NCBI GenBank assembly: GCA_903642235.1
Contig: CAHJWL010000008.1
Location: forward strand, 62,001 to 126,000
Reading direction: 5' to 3'
Origin: Acidobacteriaceae bacterium
Lineage (GTDB): Bacteria; Acidobacteriota; Terriglobia; Terriglobales; Acidobacteriaceae
DNA length: 64,000 nucleotides
Part shown: piece by piece, positions 1 through 7,948 of the stretch
How positions within the stretch are numbered: the first letter of the stretch is position 1
How the letters are laid out: each line of letters opens with the position of its first letter
Translations under genes and position numbers: made by a program
Notes under the pieces: model-generated
Told to the model about the DNA's origin: nothing
Databases searched by the model: none
The model's input: the letters and a program-made list of their open reading frames with translations, nothing else

Positions 1-620
1 ACGTGCGCTTCAAGAACCTCCTCAGCAATGCCTTCGACGTCCGCGAAGACCTCATCTCCGGCCTCCCCGGCTGGGCCGAGTCCGCACGCTACGACCTCAA
101 AGCCAAGATCGTCGATCCCGACCTCCCCACCCTCAAAAAACTTACCGAAGAGCAGCGTGACGCCATGCTCGCCGGGATCCTCACCGATCGCTTCCATCTC
201 AAGGTCCATACCGAAAGCAAACAGCTCCCGATCTACAACCTCGTCGTCACCCCGCACGGTCCAAAGTTCAAACCGAGCGCCGATCAGGATCCCAAGCACG
301 GCGGCATGCGGGCCAGCGACCATGACGCCGATATCGAAGCCTCGCGCATCTCCGCTCTTCTTGTCCTCCTCGCTGGCAGCCTCCACCGAACCGTCATCGA
401 CCAGACACACCTCACCGCCCTCTACGACATGCACCTCACCTGGGCTCCCGATCGTCCCGCTGCCGCCGCCGGCCTCGATGACGGCCGCAACCCCGCCGCT
501 GACACCGGCCCGTCCCTCTTCTCCGCCCTCGAGGATCAGCTCGGCCTCAAGCTCGTCCCCGCCAAAGGTCCCGTCACCACCCTCGTCGTCGACCACATCG
601 AACCACCCACCCCCAATTAA
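1..620 (+). CDS. TIGR03435 family protein, 3' part (cut by window edge)
   Basis: C-terminal ~205 residues of a protein whose start lies before the window. It carries the marks of the acidobacterial TIGR03435 family: an LPGWAES...YDLKAK block, a DRFHLKVHTESK block, a VIDQTHLTALYDMHL block and a closing VVDHIEPPTPN tail. The molecular function of this family is not known; members are usually predicted secreted and occur in many paralogs per acidobacterial genome. The next gene downstream is a paralog with the same blocks, so this is a tandem pair. The first in-frame GTG at position 3 is not a credible start because the conserved fold is already in progress there. Confidence 0.8.
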   Translation, partial: VRFKNLLSNAFDVREDLISGLPGWAESARYDLKAKIVDPDLPTLKKLTEEQRDAMLAGILTDRFHLKVHTESKQLPIYNLVVTPHGPKFKPSADQDPKHGGMRASDHDADIEASRISALLVLLAGSLHRTVIDQTHLTALYDMHLTWAPDRPAAAAGLDDGRNPAADTGPSLFSALEDQLGLKLVPAKGPVTTLVVDHIEPPTPN

Positions 621-666
621 GAAATGCTGGCGTCACTCACGGCGTCGAGCGCACCATAGCACCACA

Positions 667-1449
667 ATGTCTGCCGCCAAACGAACCACGCACCTCCACC
701 GGCTCAGCCAGTCCGCTCTCCTCCTCATCTGCCTCGCGGCCGCCGCCCAGACATCCCCGCCGCCCCGGCCACCCGCCTTTGAGGTCGCCTCCGTCCGCCT
801 CTCGCCCCCCGATCACGGCTTCTTCACCATCAGCCCTTCCGGTGCGCTGGAGTTCCGCGCGAACACCGTCTCCATGCTCTTTCTCCTCGACTTGGCGTTC
901 GGCTTTAATCCAAATCAGACCGTAGGCGCCCCCGGCTGGGCCGAATCCACCCTCTACGACGTCTCCGCCAAACCCGAAGGCAACGTTGGCCTCACCTACG
1001 AGCAGCTCAAGCCCGCTCTTCAAAATCTGCTCAAAGAGCGCTTTCACCTCCAGGCCCACATCGAAAGACGTGAGCGCAATGGCTACGCCCTCGTTGTCGC
1101 CAAAGGTGGCTCCAAACTTCAGAAAGCCGGCGACACCGTCGCACCCACCGGCAGCATCTTCTCCGAGGGCCTCCGCTCCCCCAGCCTCCCCATGAGTGCT
1201 CTCGCCGGCATGCTCGCTATCCCCGTCGGCTCGCCCGTCGTCGATCAGACCGGTCTCACCGGCAACTACGTCGTCAACCTGAAATATGCCAGCCTCAACA
1301 GCTCTCCAGACGACACCGCCGCCGATCCCGGCCTGCCCTCCGTCTTTACCGCCGTCACCGAGCAGCTCGGCCTCCGTCTCAACCGCCAGAAGATCTCGCT
1401 CGACTTCCTCATCGTCGATCACGTCGACCAACTCCCCACTGCCAACTAG
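667..1449 (+). CDS. TIGR03435 family protein
   Basis: A 260-residue protein with an N-terminal signal peptide (about residues 1-28, hydrophobic stretch SALLLICLAAAAQ), so probably exported. It repeats the blocks of the gene before it: FEVASVRLSPP near the start, PGWAESTLYDVSAK, LLKERFHLQAHIERRE, VVDQTGLTGNYVVNL and a terminal IVDHVDQLPTAN. The family is abundant in soil Acidobacteria and has no established biochemical role. The ATG at 667 is chosen because it begins the signal peptide; the frame stays open upstream only because GC-rich sequence has few stops. The gap to the preceding paralog is 46 bases, which suggests cotranscription and tandem duplication. Confidence 0.85.
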   Translation: MSAAKRTTHLHRLSQSALLLICLAAAAQTSPPPRPPAFEVASVRLSPPDHGFFTISPSGALEFRANTVSMLFLLDLAFGFNPNQTVGAPGWAESTLYDVSAKPEGNVGLTYEQLKPALQNLLKERFHLQAHIERRERNGYALVVAKGGSKLQKAGDTVAPTGSIFSEGLRSPSLPMSALAGMLAIPVGSPVVDQTGLTGNYVVNLKYASLNSSPDDTAADPGLPSVFTAVTEQLGLRLNRQKISLDFLIVDHVDQLPTAN

Positions 1450-1640
1450 CCGCCCGCCCTCTCGCCCGTCACCCAGAGCAACTCAGCTGCTCCTACGCAG
1501 GGTTGACCTTCCCCAAAGCATCCTTAGCAGCTACCGGCCCCAATCACCCACGAAGCTCTCCTGCCATCCGCGAACGAGCCGCAAGATGCGATACCCTCAA
1601 ACCCACCAACAATCACTTCGCAAGGTGAGCCCTAAATCAC

Positions 1641-3479
1641 ATGGCATCCATCCCCGCCACACGAGACCTCACGACCTCCAGCGCTAACGACTCCTACAAG
1701 CGCTTCCTCCTCCTCGTCGCCGGTCTCGGCGGTCTGCTCTACGGCGTCGATGTCGGCATCATCGGCGGCGCGCTCCCTTATCTCGAAGCCACCTCCGGCC
1801 TCTCCGCCGGCCAGCTCTCCGCCATCGTCGCCGCCGTCCTCCTCGGCTCGGTCTTCTCCACCCTCTTCGCCGGCATCCTCGCCGACTGGATGGGCCGCAA
1901 GCCCCTCATGATCCTCTCGGGCATCACCTTTGTCCTGTCCATTCCCGTCATCAGCCTCTCCCACGGCTATGGCCCGCTTCTTCTCGGCCGTCTGCTCCAG
2001 GGCGTCTCCGGCGGCCTCATCGGCGTCGTCGTCCCGCTCTACCTCGCGGAGTGCCTCGCCGCCAGCAATCGCGGCCGCGGTACCGGCGTCTTCCAGTGGC
2101 TGCTCACCCTCGGTATCGTCGCCGCCGCCCTCATCGGCATCTACTACTCTTACCGCGTCGTCGCCGTCGAACACACCGGCACCGCCGCAGAGGTCCTCGC
2201 CTTCAAAGATCAAGCCTGGCGCCGCATCTTCTGGGTCTCGCTGCCCCCCGGTATCCTCTTCGTCCTCGGCGGCTTCTTCGTCTCAGAGTCCCCCCGCTGG
2301 CTCTTCCGGCGCGGCCGCGTCAACGCCGCCCGCGCCGCCCTGCTCCGCTCCCGCTCCCCGGAGGAGGCCGATCGCGAACTCGGGGAGATGCAGGCCCTCG
2401 AAGAGCAAAAACGCGTCGCCTCAAACGGCCACACCGCCATCGCCGTCCCCGCCGCCCGCGACTCCCTGCTCCGCCGCAAATACCTCATCCCCTTCCTCCT
2501 CGCCTGCGTCATCCTCGCCTGCAACACCGCCACCGGCATCAACTCCGTCATCGGCTACAACACCTCCATCCTCCTGCAGTCCGGCCTCTCGGACCTCACC
2601 GCCCATTGGGGCTACGTCCTCTTCACCACCGTCAACTTCCTCTTCACCCTTCTCGGCCTCTCGCTCGTCGACCGAAAAGGCCGTCGCTTCCTCTTCATCC
2701 TCGGCACCTCCGGCATCCTTGTCTCGCTCCTCGTCACCGGCTTCCTCTTCGTTCAGGCAGAGCGCGCCACCACCGACGCCCGCACGCCCATCCAGGCCTT
2801 CGTCGATACCGCCCTCAACCCCGCCGACCCCACTACCCTCAAGTTCTCTCCCGCCGTCGCCGCCCATCTCCTCATGGACGCACCCGCCGCCCGCAGCCCC
2901 ATCGACCCCGCCCACGCCTCGCTCGCCATCATCTACACCTGCGGCGACTTCACCACCGCTACCACCTTCGTCCGCTCTGACGACCCGTCCGCCGCTCCCA
3001 TCACCATCTCCCGCGCCGCCTGCCTGCCCTCAAACGCCACCCAGGCCCGCCTCGCCAACCCCTTCGCAAACCTCGACCGCTCCCGCACCGCTCCCCTCCG
3101 CGTTCAGCGAGCCATTATCGGAGCCATCCCCACCCCTGCCCACGGCTACCTCGTCGCCCTCTTCCTCTATCTCTTCATGGCCTTCTACGCCACCGGCCCC
3201 GGCGTCTGCGTCTGGCTCGCCCTCTCCGAGCTCATGCCCACCCGCATCCGGTCGAACGGCATGAGCGTCGCCCTCGTCCTCAACCAGGCCGTGTCCACCA
3301 CCCTCGCCGCCATCTTTCTCCCCTTCGTCGCCAAACACGGCTACTCCCGCATGTTCTTCCTCTTCGCCGTCTTCACTGCAATCTACCTCACCGTCACCGC
3401 CCTCTTCTTCCCCGAAACCAAAGGCAAAACCCTCGAAGAGATCGAAGCCCACTTCGAACGAAAACCCCTCAAAGCCTGA
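1641..3479 (+). CDS. Sugar porter family MFS transporter
   Basis: A 612-residue inner-membrane transporter of the sugar porter (SP) branch of the major facilitator superfamily, likely a proton-coupled sugar importer. Hallmarks: GLLYGVDVGIIGGALPYLE in helix 1, DWMGRKPLM between helices 2 and 3, GRLLQGVSGGLIGVVVPLYLAE, PRWLFRRGR at the central loop, TGINSVIGYNTSILL in helix 7, DRKGRRFL between helices 8 and 9, and a C-terminal PETKGKTLEEIE. SP proteins usually have about 450-500 residues; this one has an extra ~125-residue polar loop (about residues 372-500) before the last helices. The ATG at 1641 follows an AAGGTGAG ribosome site. The substrate cannot be read from the sequence. Confidence 0.9.
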   Translation: MASIPATRDLTTSSANDSYKRFLLLVAGLGGLLYGVDVGIIGGALPYLEATSGLSAGQLSAIVAAVLLGSVFSTLFAGILADWMGRKPLMILSGITFVLSIPVISLSHGYGPLLLGRLLQGVSGGLIGVVVPLYLAECLAASNRGRGTGVFQWLLTLGIVAAALIGIYYSYRVVAVEHTGTAAEVLAFKDQAWRRIFWVSLPPGILFVLGGFFVSESPRWLFRRGRVNAARAALLRSRSPEEADRELGEMQALEEQKRVASNGHTAIAVPAARDSLLRRKYLIPFLLACVILACNTATGINSVIGYNTSILLQSGLSDLTAHWGYVLFTTVNFLFTLLGLSLVDRKGRRFLFILGTSGILVSLLVTGFLFVQAERATTDARTPIQAFVDTALNPADPTTLKFSPAVAAHLLMDAPAARSPIDPAHASLAIIYTCGDFTTATTFVRSDDPSAAPITISRAACLPSNATQARLANPFANLDRSRTAPLRVQRAIIGAIPTPAHGYLVALFLYLFMAFYATGPGVCVWLALSELMPTRIRSNGMSVALVLNQAVSTTLAAIFLPFVAKHGYSRMFFLFAVFTAIYLTVTALFFPETKGKTLEEIEAHFERKPLKA

Positions 3480-3501
3480 CACCGCTCGCAGTCACTCGTT
3501 T

Positions 3502-3660
3502 GCTCGTCATCCGCAGCAATCCACCTCTCACCTAGTCTTTCTTGGTTGTCATCCCGTAGGGATCTGCTTCTCGCCTTCGTTTCTTGGTTGTCATCCGCAG
3601 CAATCCACTTCTCACCTAGTCTTTCTTGGTTGTCATCCCGTAGGGATCTGCTTCTTCAAA
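3502..3660. repeat. Four ~42-bp tandem repeat units upstream of the GIY-YIG gene
   Basis: Units begin at 3502, 3544, 3586 and 3628, an exact 42-base period. Two variants alternate: one with gtcatccgcagcaatcc and one with gtcatcccgtagggatc. The second contains a small hairpin, ATCCC-gta-GGGAT. All end in a cttctcrcct-type block. The array fills the gap between the transporter and the GIY-YIG gene and ends a few bases before its ATG. Confidence 0.9.
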
Positions 3661-3664
3661 CCAA

Positions 3665-3952
3665 ATGCCTCCTCGCGAATATCACTTCTACATCCTCGCC
3701 AGCCGTTCACGCGATCTCTACATAGGCCTCACGAACAATCTCCGCACCCGCCTCGCCGAGCACCACGAACTCCGTCCCGGCACCTACACCGCCCGCTATC
3801 AGATCACCCGCCTCATTCACTTCGAGCACTTCCAGTACATCAACAACGCCATCAATCGCGAGAAGGAGTTAAAGGCTTGGCCGCGAAGCAAGAAGATCGC
3901 CCTTATCGAAGCCTCGAACCCAACATGGGAAGACCTCGCAGCCGACTGGTAG
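3665..3952 (+). CDS. GIY-YIG nuclease family protein
   Basis: A 95-residue single-domain GIY-YIG protein of the small UPF0213/YhbQ-like type. Visible motifs: YHFYILASRSRDLYIGLTN (the GIY/YIG strands and turn), the helix arginine in LRTRLAEHH, and a C-terminal REKELKAWPRSKKIALIE that carries the conserved glutamate region. These domains cleave or nick DNA in better-studied relatives; the role of the stand-alone small members is unclear. It sits between two arrays of the same 42-bp repeat, four units on each side, and has no operon partner. This setting suggests a relation between the nuclease and the repeats. The ATG at 3665 begins directly after the last upstream unit. Confidence 0.88.
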   Translation: MPPREYHFYILASRSRDLYIGLTNNLRTRLAEHHELRPGTYTARYQITRLIHFEHFQYINNAINREKELKAWPRSKKIALIEASNPTWEDLAADW

Positions 3953-3960
3953 GAAATTTT

Positions 3961-4124
3961 GGTTGTCATCCACAGCAATCCACTTCCCGCCTTCGTCTTT
4001 CTTGGTTGTCACCCCGCAGCAATCCGCTTCTCACCTTCGTTTTTTAGTTGTCATCCCGTAGGGATCTGCTTCTCGCCTTAGTTTTTAGTTATCATCCCCC
4101 AGCAATCCGCTTCCCGCTCTTCAA
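3961..4124. repeat. Four ~42-bp tandem repeat units downstream of the GIY-YIG gene
   Basis: Units begin at about 3961, 4004, 4046 and 4087 (spacing 43, 42, 41) and belong to the same family as the upstream array. They are more diverged: three are of the gcagcaatcc variant and one (4046) is the cgtagggatc variant with the ATCCC-gta-GGGAT hairpin. The array ends about 25 bases before the acetyltransferase ATG at 4150. Confidence 0.85.
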
Positions 4125-4149
4125 GCCCCGCACCACCGAAAGGCCAACC

Positions 4150-4578
4150 ATGCTCCCACCGCACTACACCCTCACCCACACGCTCCCCACCCCCGCCGAT
4201 TACTGCCGCCTCCGCACCCTCGCCGGCATGAGTGCCAAAGCCCTCGAAGCCGCCACCCGCGGCCTCCCCAACACCCTCTTCGCCGCCACCGTCTTCCACG
4301 AAGGCCAGTTAGTCGGCATGGGCCGCGTCACCGGTGATGGCGGTCTCTTCTTCGACATCAACGACATCGCCGTCGACCCCGCCCATCAGAAGCGCGGCCT
4401 CGGCAAAGCCATCGTCGGCGCCCTCATGGACTTCGTCCACCGCACCGCCCCCGCCACCGCCCACGTCACCCTCATCGCGGACGGCGAAGCCCACCGCCTC
4501 TACGCCCACTTCGGCTTTAAACCCGTCGGCCCAGAGTCCATCGGCATGGCCATCCACATCGACGACAGAAGAGCCTAA
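4150..4578 (+). CDS. GNAT family N-acetyltransferase
   Basis: A 142-residue cytoplasmic acetyltransferase. The acetyl-CoA binding motif A is clear in DINDIAVDPAHQKRGLGKAIV (Q-K-R-G-L-G), followed by the C-terminal AHRLYAHFGFKPVG block that closes the fold in this family. The acceptor substrate is not evident. The frame is open further upstream, but that part would be encoded by the 42-bp repeats, so the ATG at 4150 is the likely start. The stop overlaps by four bases the stop of the convergent gene on the other strand. Confidence 0.88.
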   Translation: MLPPHYTLTHTLPTPADYCRLRTLAGMSAKALEAATRGLPNTLFAATVFHEGQLVGMGRVTGDGGLFFDINDIAVDPAHQKRGLGKAIVGALMDFVHRTAPATAHVTLIADGEAHRLYAHFGFKPVGPESIGMAIHIDDRRA

Positions 4579-5138
4579 GCCCCGATCGTCTTCTGCAGCC
4601 CCTGCACCATCTCCAAATGCTCCTTCATCGTCGGCAAAGACCTCTCTGCCACACCCTTGATCGCCGCATCCTTTCCCGTCTCGGCCTCCTTCGTGAACTC
4701 CCGCACATCCCCCTCGTGGTCCTTCACCATCCCGTTCACATACGCTTTGTCAAACGCACGCCCCTTCAGCGGCATCAGCCGCGCATGCAGCGTGCGCGCC
4801 GTCGCGCTCGTCGTGTCCTTGTACTTCAGCGTCTGTCCCTGCTCCACCTGGCGCAGTTCGCCGAGCATCTTCGTATGGTCGTCCACCATCTGCTGCGCGT
4901 AGCGTTTGATCTGGTCGTTCTTGCTCCTCCTCAGCGCCAGCTTCGCTGCATCGATAACGCCGTTGGCGCCTTCAATCGCCTTTTGCAGAAAGATCTGGTC
5001 CGGCGATCCCTCCGCCCGAACCACCTTGCCCAGTGCATGGTTCTCTTCACCAGAGGACGCATTCGGCACCTGCGCCGCCATAACCCCCACCGCCATCACA
5101 GCACCCAGCACCGCTGCATAGCCACGCCGTAGTCGCAT
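4575..5138 (-). CDS. DUF4142 domain-containing exported protein
   Basis: A 187-residue protein with an N-terminal signal peptide (MRLRRGYAAVLGAVMAVGVM) followed by an all-helical domain with the DUF4142 pattern: DQIFLQKAIEGANGVIDAAKLAL, KRYAQQMVDDHTKMLGELR, LKGRAFDKAYVNGMVKDHE and LPTMKEHLEMVQGL. The histidine- and glutamate-containing helices give the family a ferritin-like look, and members are periplasmic; function is not established. The start at 5138 is supported by a strong GAGGAGGG ribosome site. The frame is open further upstream but without such a site. Confidence 0.85.
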   Translation of the reverse strand: MRLRRGYAAVLGAVMAVGVMAAQVPNASSGEENHALGKVVRAEGSPDQIFLQKAIEGANGVIDAAKLALRRSKNDQIKRYAQQMVDDHTKMLGELRQVEQGQTLKYKDTTSATARTLHARLMPLKGRAFDKAYVNGMVKDHEGDVREFTKEAETGKDAAIKGVAERSLPTMKEHLEMVQGLQKTIGA

Positions 5139-5326
5139 CTCTACCCTCCTCGAGTCCTTCAACCCTTTGGATGCGCCCGTCGCACATAGTCGAAACGCGA
5201 CAAAACCCGAGGAGTCGACCCCGCCCCATCCGCACACCCCACCGTCGTCGCTCCCGGGACGTCATCGACTTCTGGATTCCCTTGAAATGATCCTGAGCCG
5301 GCAGTCCACTTCTGAAGTCGAGCGTG

Positions 5327-5366
5327 CTTGCACACATCCTTCCCCTCTTGCATACATCCTTCCCTT
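5327..5366. repeat. 20-bp tandem duplication
   Basis: Two head-to-tail 20-base units, cttgcacacatccttcccct and cttgcatacatccttccctt, differ at two positions. They lie just before a copy of the dispersed gtcatc repeat, in the leader of trpS. Confidence 0.85.
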
Positions 5367-5367
5367 T

Positions 5368-5396
5368 GGTTGTCATCCTGTAGGGATCTGCTTTTC
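5368..5396. repeat. Solo copy of the gtcatcc..agggatctgctt repeat
   Basis: A single unit, ggttgtcatcctgtagggatctgctt, nearly identical to the hairpin-bearing variant in the arrays at 3.5-4.1 kb, with the stem weakened to ATCCT-gta-GGGAT (one G-T pair). It shows that the element also occurs outside the GIY-YIG locus. Confidence 0.85.
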
Positions 5397-5582
5397 CCGA
5401 AAGCATCTCCCTTCAACAATCGCTCTCAGCCCCGGAAACATCCTCGCGCAACAGCCGTCAATTCGTTCGAAGACGCTGACGCGCGGCAGACAGTGCTCCT
5501 GCTCAGCCTTCAATACTCTTCTGGCAGAAGCCCCGGCCCTGCGCGTCGCCAGCCTCCCTCATTTACCATCAAGGCACAGCAG

Positions 5583-6779
5583 ATGCCCGCCCCCTCCCCC
5601 CAGCCAGACCGCCCCCGCGTCCTCTCCGGCATGCGCCCCACCGGCCGCCTTCACCTCGGCAACTACATGGGAGCCCTCCACAACTGGGTCGCCCTGCAAA
5701 ACGAGATCGACCCCGCCACCGGGGAGCCAAAGTACGACTGCTTCTTCTTCATCGCCGACCTCCACGCCCTCACCACCGGCTATGCCGACACCTCCGCCAT
5801 CCGCGACGATTGTCAGGAGATGATGCTCGATTTCCTCGCCGCCGGCCTCGATCCCGCACGCACCGTCCTCTTCCGCCAGTCGCACGTCCCCCAGCATGAT
5901 CAGCTCAACACCCTCCTCGGCATGATCACGCCCCTCGGCTGGCTCGAGCGCGTCCCCACCTACAAAGACCAGCAGGAGCAGCTCAAGGAGAAAGACCTCG
6001 CCACCTTCGGCTTCCTCGGCTACCCCGTCCTCCAGTCCGCCGACATCCTCGTCTACCAGCCGCACTTCGTCCCAGTCGGCGCCGATCAGGTCGCCCACGT
6101 CGAGATCACCCGAGAGCTCGCCCGCCGCTTCAACAGCCTCTACCCCGGCGAGTTCCTCCTCTCGCCCGCGGCCGCCCCCTGGGAGCTCGACGCCATCCAC
6201 ACTCGCGCCCGCAAACTCTCCGGCAACAAGACTCAGGAGACCTTCACCCCGCACCAGCTGCTCGAAGCCGCCAAGCAAACAAAGAAACTCTCCCCCTTCA
6301 CCCTGCGCGAGATCCTCCCCGAACCCGAAGTCCTCCTCACCCCCTCACCCAAGCTCCCCGGCCTCGACGGCCGCAAGATGTCCAAAAGCTACGGCAACAC
6401 CCTCACCCTCGCCGAGCCCGAGCCCGAGATTCGCGCCAAGCTGAAAGTCATGGTCACCGACCCCGCCCGGATCCGCCGCGAAGATCCCGGCAACCCCGAG
6501 GTCTGCCCCGTCGGCGACCTCCACAAAGTCTTCTCCACCCCCGACGTCCAGGAGCAGGTCTGGATCGGCTGCACCACCGCCGGCATCGGCTGTATCGAGT
6601 GCAAGGGCTGGCTCGCCGACGCCGTCGTCCGCGCCATCGCCCCCATCCAGCAGCGCCGCGCCGAGCTCGCCGCCCAGCCCAGCCTCATCTACGACGTCCT
6701 CCGCGACGGAGCCATCCGCGCCCGCGCCCGCGCCGACCAAACCATCGCCGAGGTCCACCACGTCATGGGCCTCGACTAA
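5583..6779 (+). CDS. trpS: Tryptophan--tRNA ligase
   Basis: A 398-residue class I aminoacyl-tRNA synthetase that charges tRNA-Trp. The HIGH-type signature is HLGN in GMRPTGRLHLGNYMGAL (about residues 24-27) and the KMSKS loop is intact in GRKMSKSYGN (about 265-269). Other family segments are FFIADLHALT, VLQSADILVYQPHFVPVGADQ and RREDPGNPEVCPVGDLHKVF. The length is somewhat above the usual 330-350 residues. The ATG at 5583 precedes the catalytic core by about 17 residues; upstream sequence in frame is repeat-derived. The next gene is scpA, 136 bases downstream. Confidence 0.95.
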   Translation: MPAPSPQPDRPRVLSGMRPTGRLHLGNYMGALHNWVALQNEIDPATGEPKYDCFFFIADLHALTTGYADTSAIRDDCQEMMLDFLAAGLDPARTVLFRQSHVPQHDQLNTLLGMITPLGWLERVPTYKDQQEQLKEKDLATFGFLGYPVLQSADILVYQPHFVPVGADQVAHVEITRELARRFNSLYPGEFLLSPAAAPWELDAIHTRARKLSGNKTQETFTPHQLLEAAKQTKKLSPFTLREILPEPEVLLTPSPKLPGLDGRKMSKSYGNTLTLAEPEPEIRAKLKVMVTDPARIRREDPGNPEVCPVGDLHKVFSTPDVQEQVWIGCTTAGIGCIECKGWLADAVVRAIAPIQQRRAELAAQPSLIYDVLRDGAIRARARADQTIAEVHHVMGLD

Positions 6780-6802
6780 GACCCGAAGCTGCCTCGCGCC
6801 TC

Positions 6803-6842
6803 TGTTTGTCCTTCCGGGCGAAGCCGAGGAATCGGCTTCTCT
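6803..6842. repeat. Hybrid dispersed repeat copy
   Basis: The segment tttgtccttccgggcgaagc plus the following cgaggaatcggcttctc joins two repeat types seen in this window: its left half resembles the gcgaagcgaaggatc repeats at 24.8-24.9 kb, its right half the atctgcttctc end of the 3.5-4.1 kb arrays. It lies between trpS and scpA. Confidence 0.6.
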
Positions 6843-6915
6843 ACCGACGACCCGCACGCCCGCCGGGAACACCCGCTTAGCCACGTCCATGATCTAAACT
6901 CCTCCAAAGATCACC

Positions 6916-7923
6916 ATGCCCGCTGAAAGTAATCTCGAAACCAGCCCCCAAGATGGCGCAATTCCAGCCCCCGAAACCAACCTCGACCAAACACGTAAAA
7001 ATACCCCCCCAACCCCGACCAAAACGCACCAAAACACGGCCGATAGCACCCCTTTTAGTCTCGAATCACCCACTCCTGCACGAAACACCCCCCGCAAGCC
7101 CACCCCCGAAGAAGCCTCCCAGTCCCCCTTCTCCGTCACCGTCGGCCTCGTCTACGACGGCCCCTTGGACCTCCTCCTCGACCTTATCCGTAAGCAAAAC
7201 ATAGACATATACGACATTCCCATCGCCCGCATCACCTCCCAGTTCCTCGCCTACACCCACCAGCTGAAACAGCAGGACGTCGACGCCGCCGGCGAGTTCA
7301 TCTATATGGCCTCACTCCTTATCCACATCAAATCAAAGACCTTACTTCCCCGCGACACCTCCGACCTCCTCGGCGCCGATCCCGAAGACCCCCGCCGCGA
7401 GCTCGTCGAGCGCCTCCTCGAGCACGAGCGTTTCAAGTCCGCCGCCCAGATGTTGTTGCAAAAGCAGCAGGTCGAGGAAGCCACCTGGACCCACCCCGGC
7501 ATGCCCGCCTTCCTCAAGGACCTGCAGGCCGCCACCTCTAACTCCAGCCTTAACAACATAGACCAGGAGATCGCCGCCGATACCGTCGCTCTCTTCCAGG
7601 CTTTCTCCGCCACTATAGCCCGCCTCCGCGCCCGCCCCGTCCTCAACGTCGATGAAGAATCCGTTACCGTCGCGCAAATGATTGATTTCGTCAAGCGCAG
7701 GCTCCTTCTGGAAGACAAACCCATCAGCCTCCGACGCCTTCTCGGCAACTCCCACACCGAGCGCGCCGTCATCTGTATGTTCCTCGCAATGCTGGAGTTA
7801 GTCCGCCTCCAGGCCGTTCTCCTCCACCAGCCCGACCTCCTTGGCGACATCCTTGTCAAGAAGACCGACAACTTCGACCAGATCTTCGAAGACCAGGCCA
7901 CGGCCCGCGATGACTGGAACTAA
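6916..7923 (+). CDS. scpA: Segregation and condensation protein A (ScpA kleisin)
   Basis: A 335-residue kleisin that links the Smc heads in the Smc-ScpAB condensin and acts in chromosome compaction and segregation. The N-terminal core is typical: VGLVYDGPLDLLLDLIRKQNIDIYDIPIARIT, then GEFIYMASLLIHIKSKTLLPR; the C-terminal winged helix is seen in HTERAVICMFLAMLELVRLQAVLLHQ. The first ~70 residues are an unusual Thr/Pro/Asn-rich extension that is richer in A and T than the rest of the gene. scpB is 3.7 kb downstream rather than adjacent. The stop is overlapped by the frame of the next gene. Confidence 0.93.
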   Translation: MPAESNLETSPQDGAIPAPETNLDQTRKNTPPTPTKTHQNTADSTPFSLESPTPARNTPRKPTPEEASQSPFSVTVGLVYDGPLDLLLDLIRKQNIDIYDIPIARITSQFLAYTHQLKQQDVDAAGEFIYMASLLIHIKSKTLLPRDTSDLLGADPEDPRRELVERLLEHERFKSAAQMLLQKQQVEEATWTHPGMPAFLKDLQAATSNSSLNNIDQEIAADTVALFQAFSATIARLRARPVLNVDEESVTVAQMIDFVKRRLLLEDKPISLRRLLGNSHTERAVICMFLAMLELVRLQAVLLHQPDLLGDILVKKTDNFDQIFEDQATARDDWN

Positions 7924-7948
7924 CTTGCTCAACACAAGGCTTTTACGC

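Larger units (their letters stand above)
5139..5582. other. Divergent intergenic region between the DUF4142 gene and trpS
   Basis: About 440 bases with no credible gene. It must hold the promoters of the two divergent genes; I see no clear -35/-10 pair. It contains a 20-bp direct duplication (5327-5366) and one further copy of the dispersed repeat (5368-5396). I found no T-box-like specifier structure ahead of trpS by eye. Confidence 0.5.

Noticed and set aside
637..1431. Long minus-strand frame opposite the TIGR03435 gene
   Set aside because: It lies antisense to a gene with clear family blocks and signal peptide, and its translation is Gly/Glu/Asp-rich, as expected for the complement of GC-rich coding DNA.
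3502..4124. CRISPR array
   Set aside because: The repeat units are contiguous and degenerate, without unique spacers of constant length and without cas genes.
4048..4149. N-terminal extension of the GNAT gene
   Set aside because: The extra residues are encoded by the 42-bp repeats, so they are incidental; the ATG at 4150 begins the conserved domain.
5139..5582. T-box leader for trpS
   Set aside because: No T-box core sequence or antiterminator/terminator pair with a T-run is visible.
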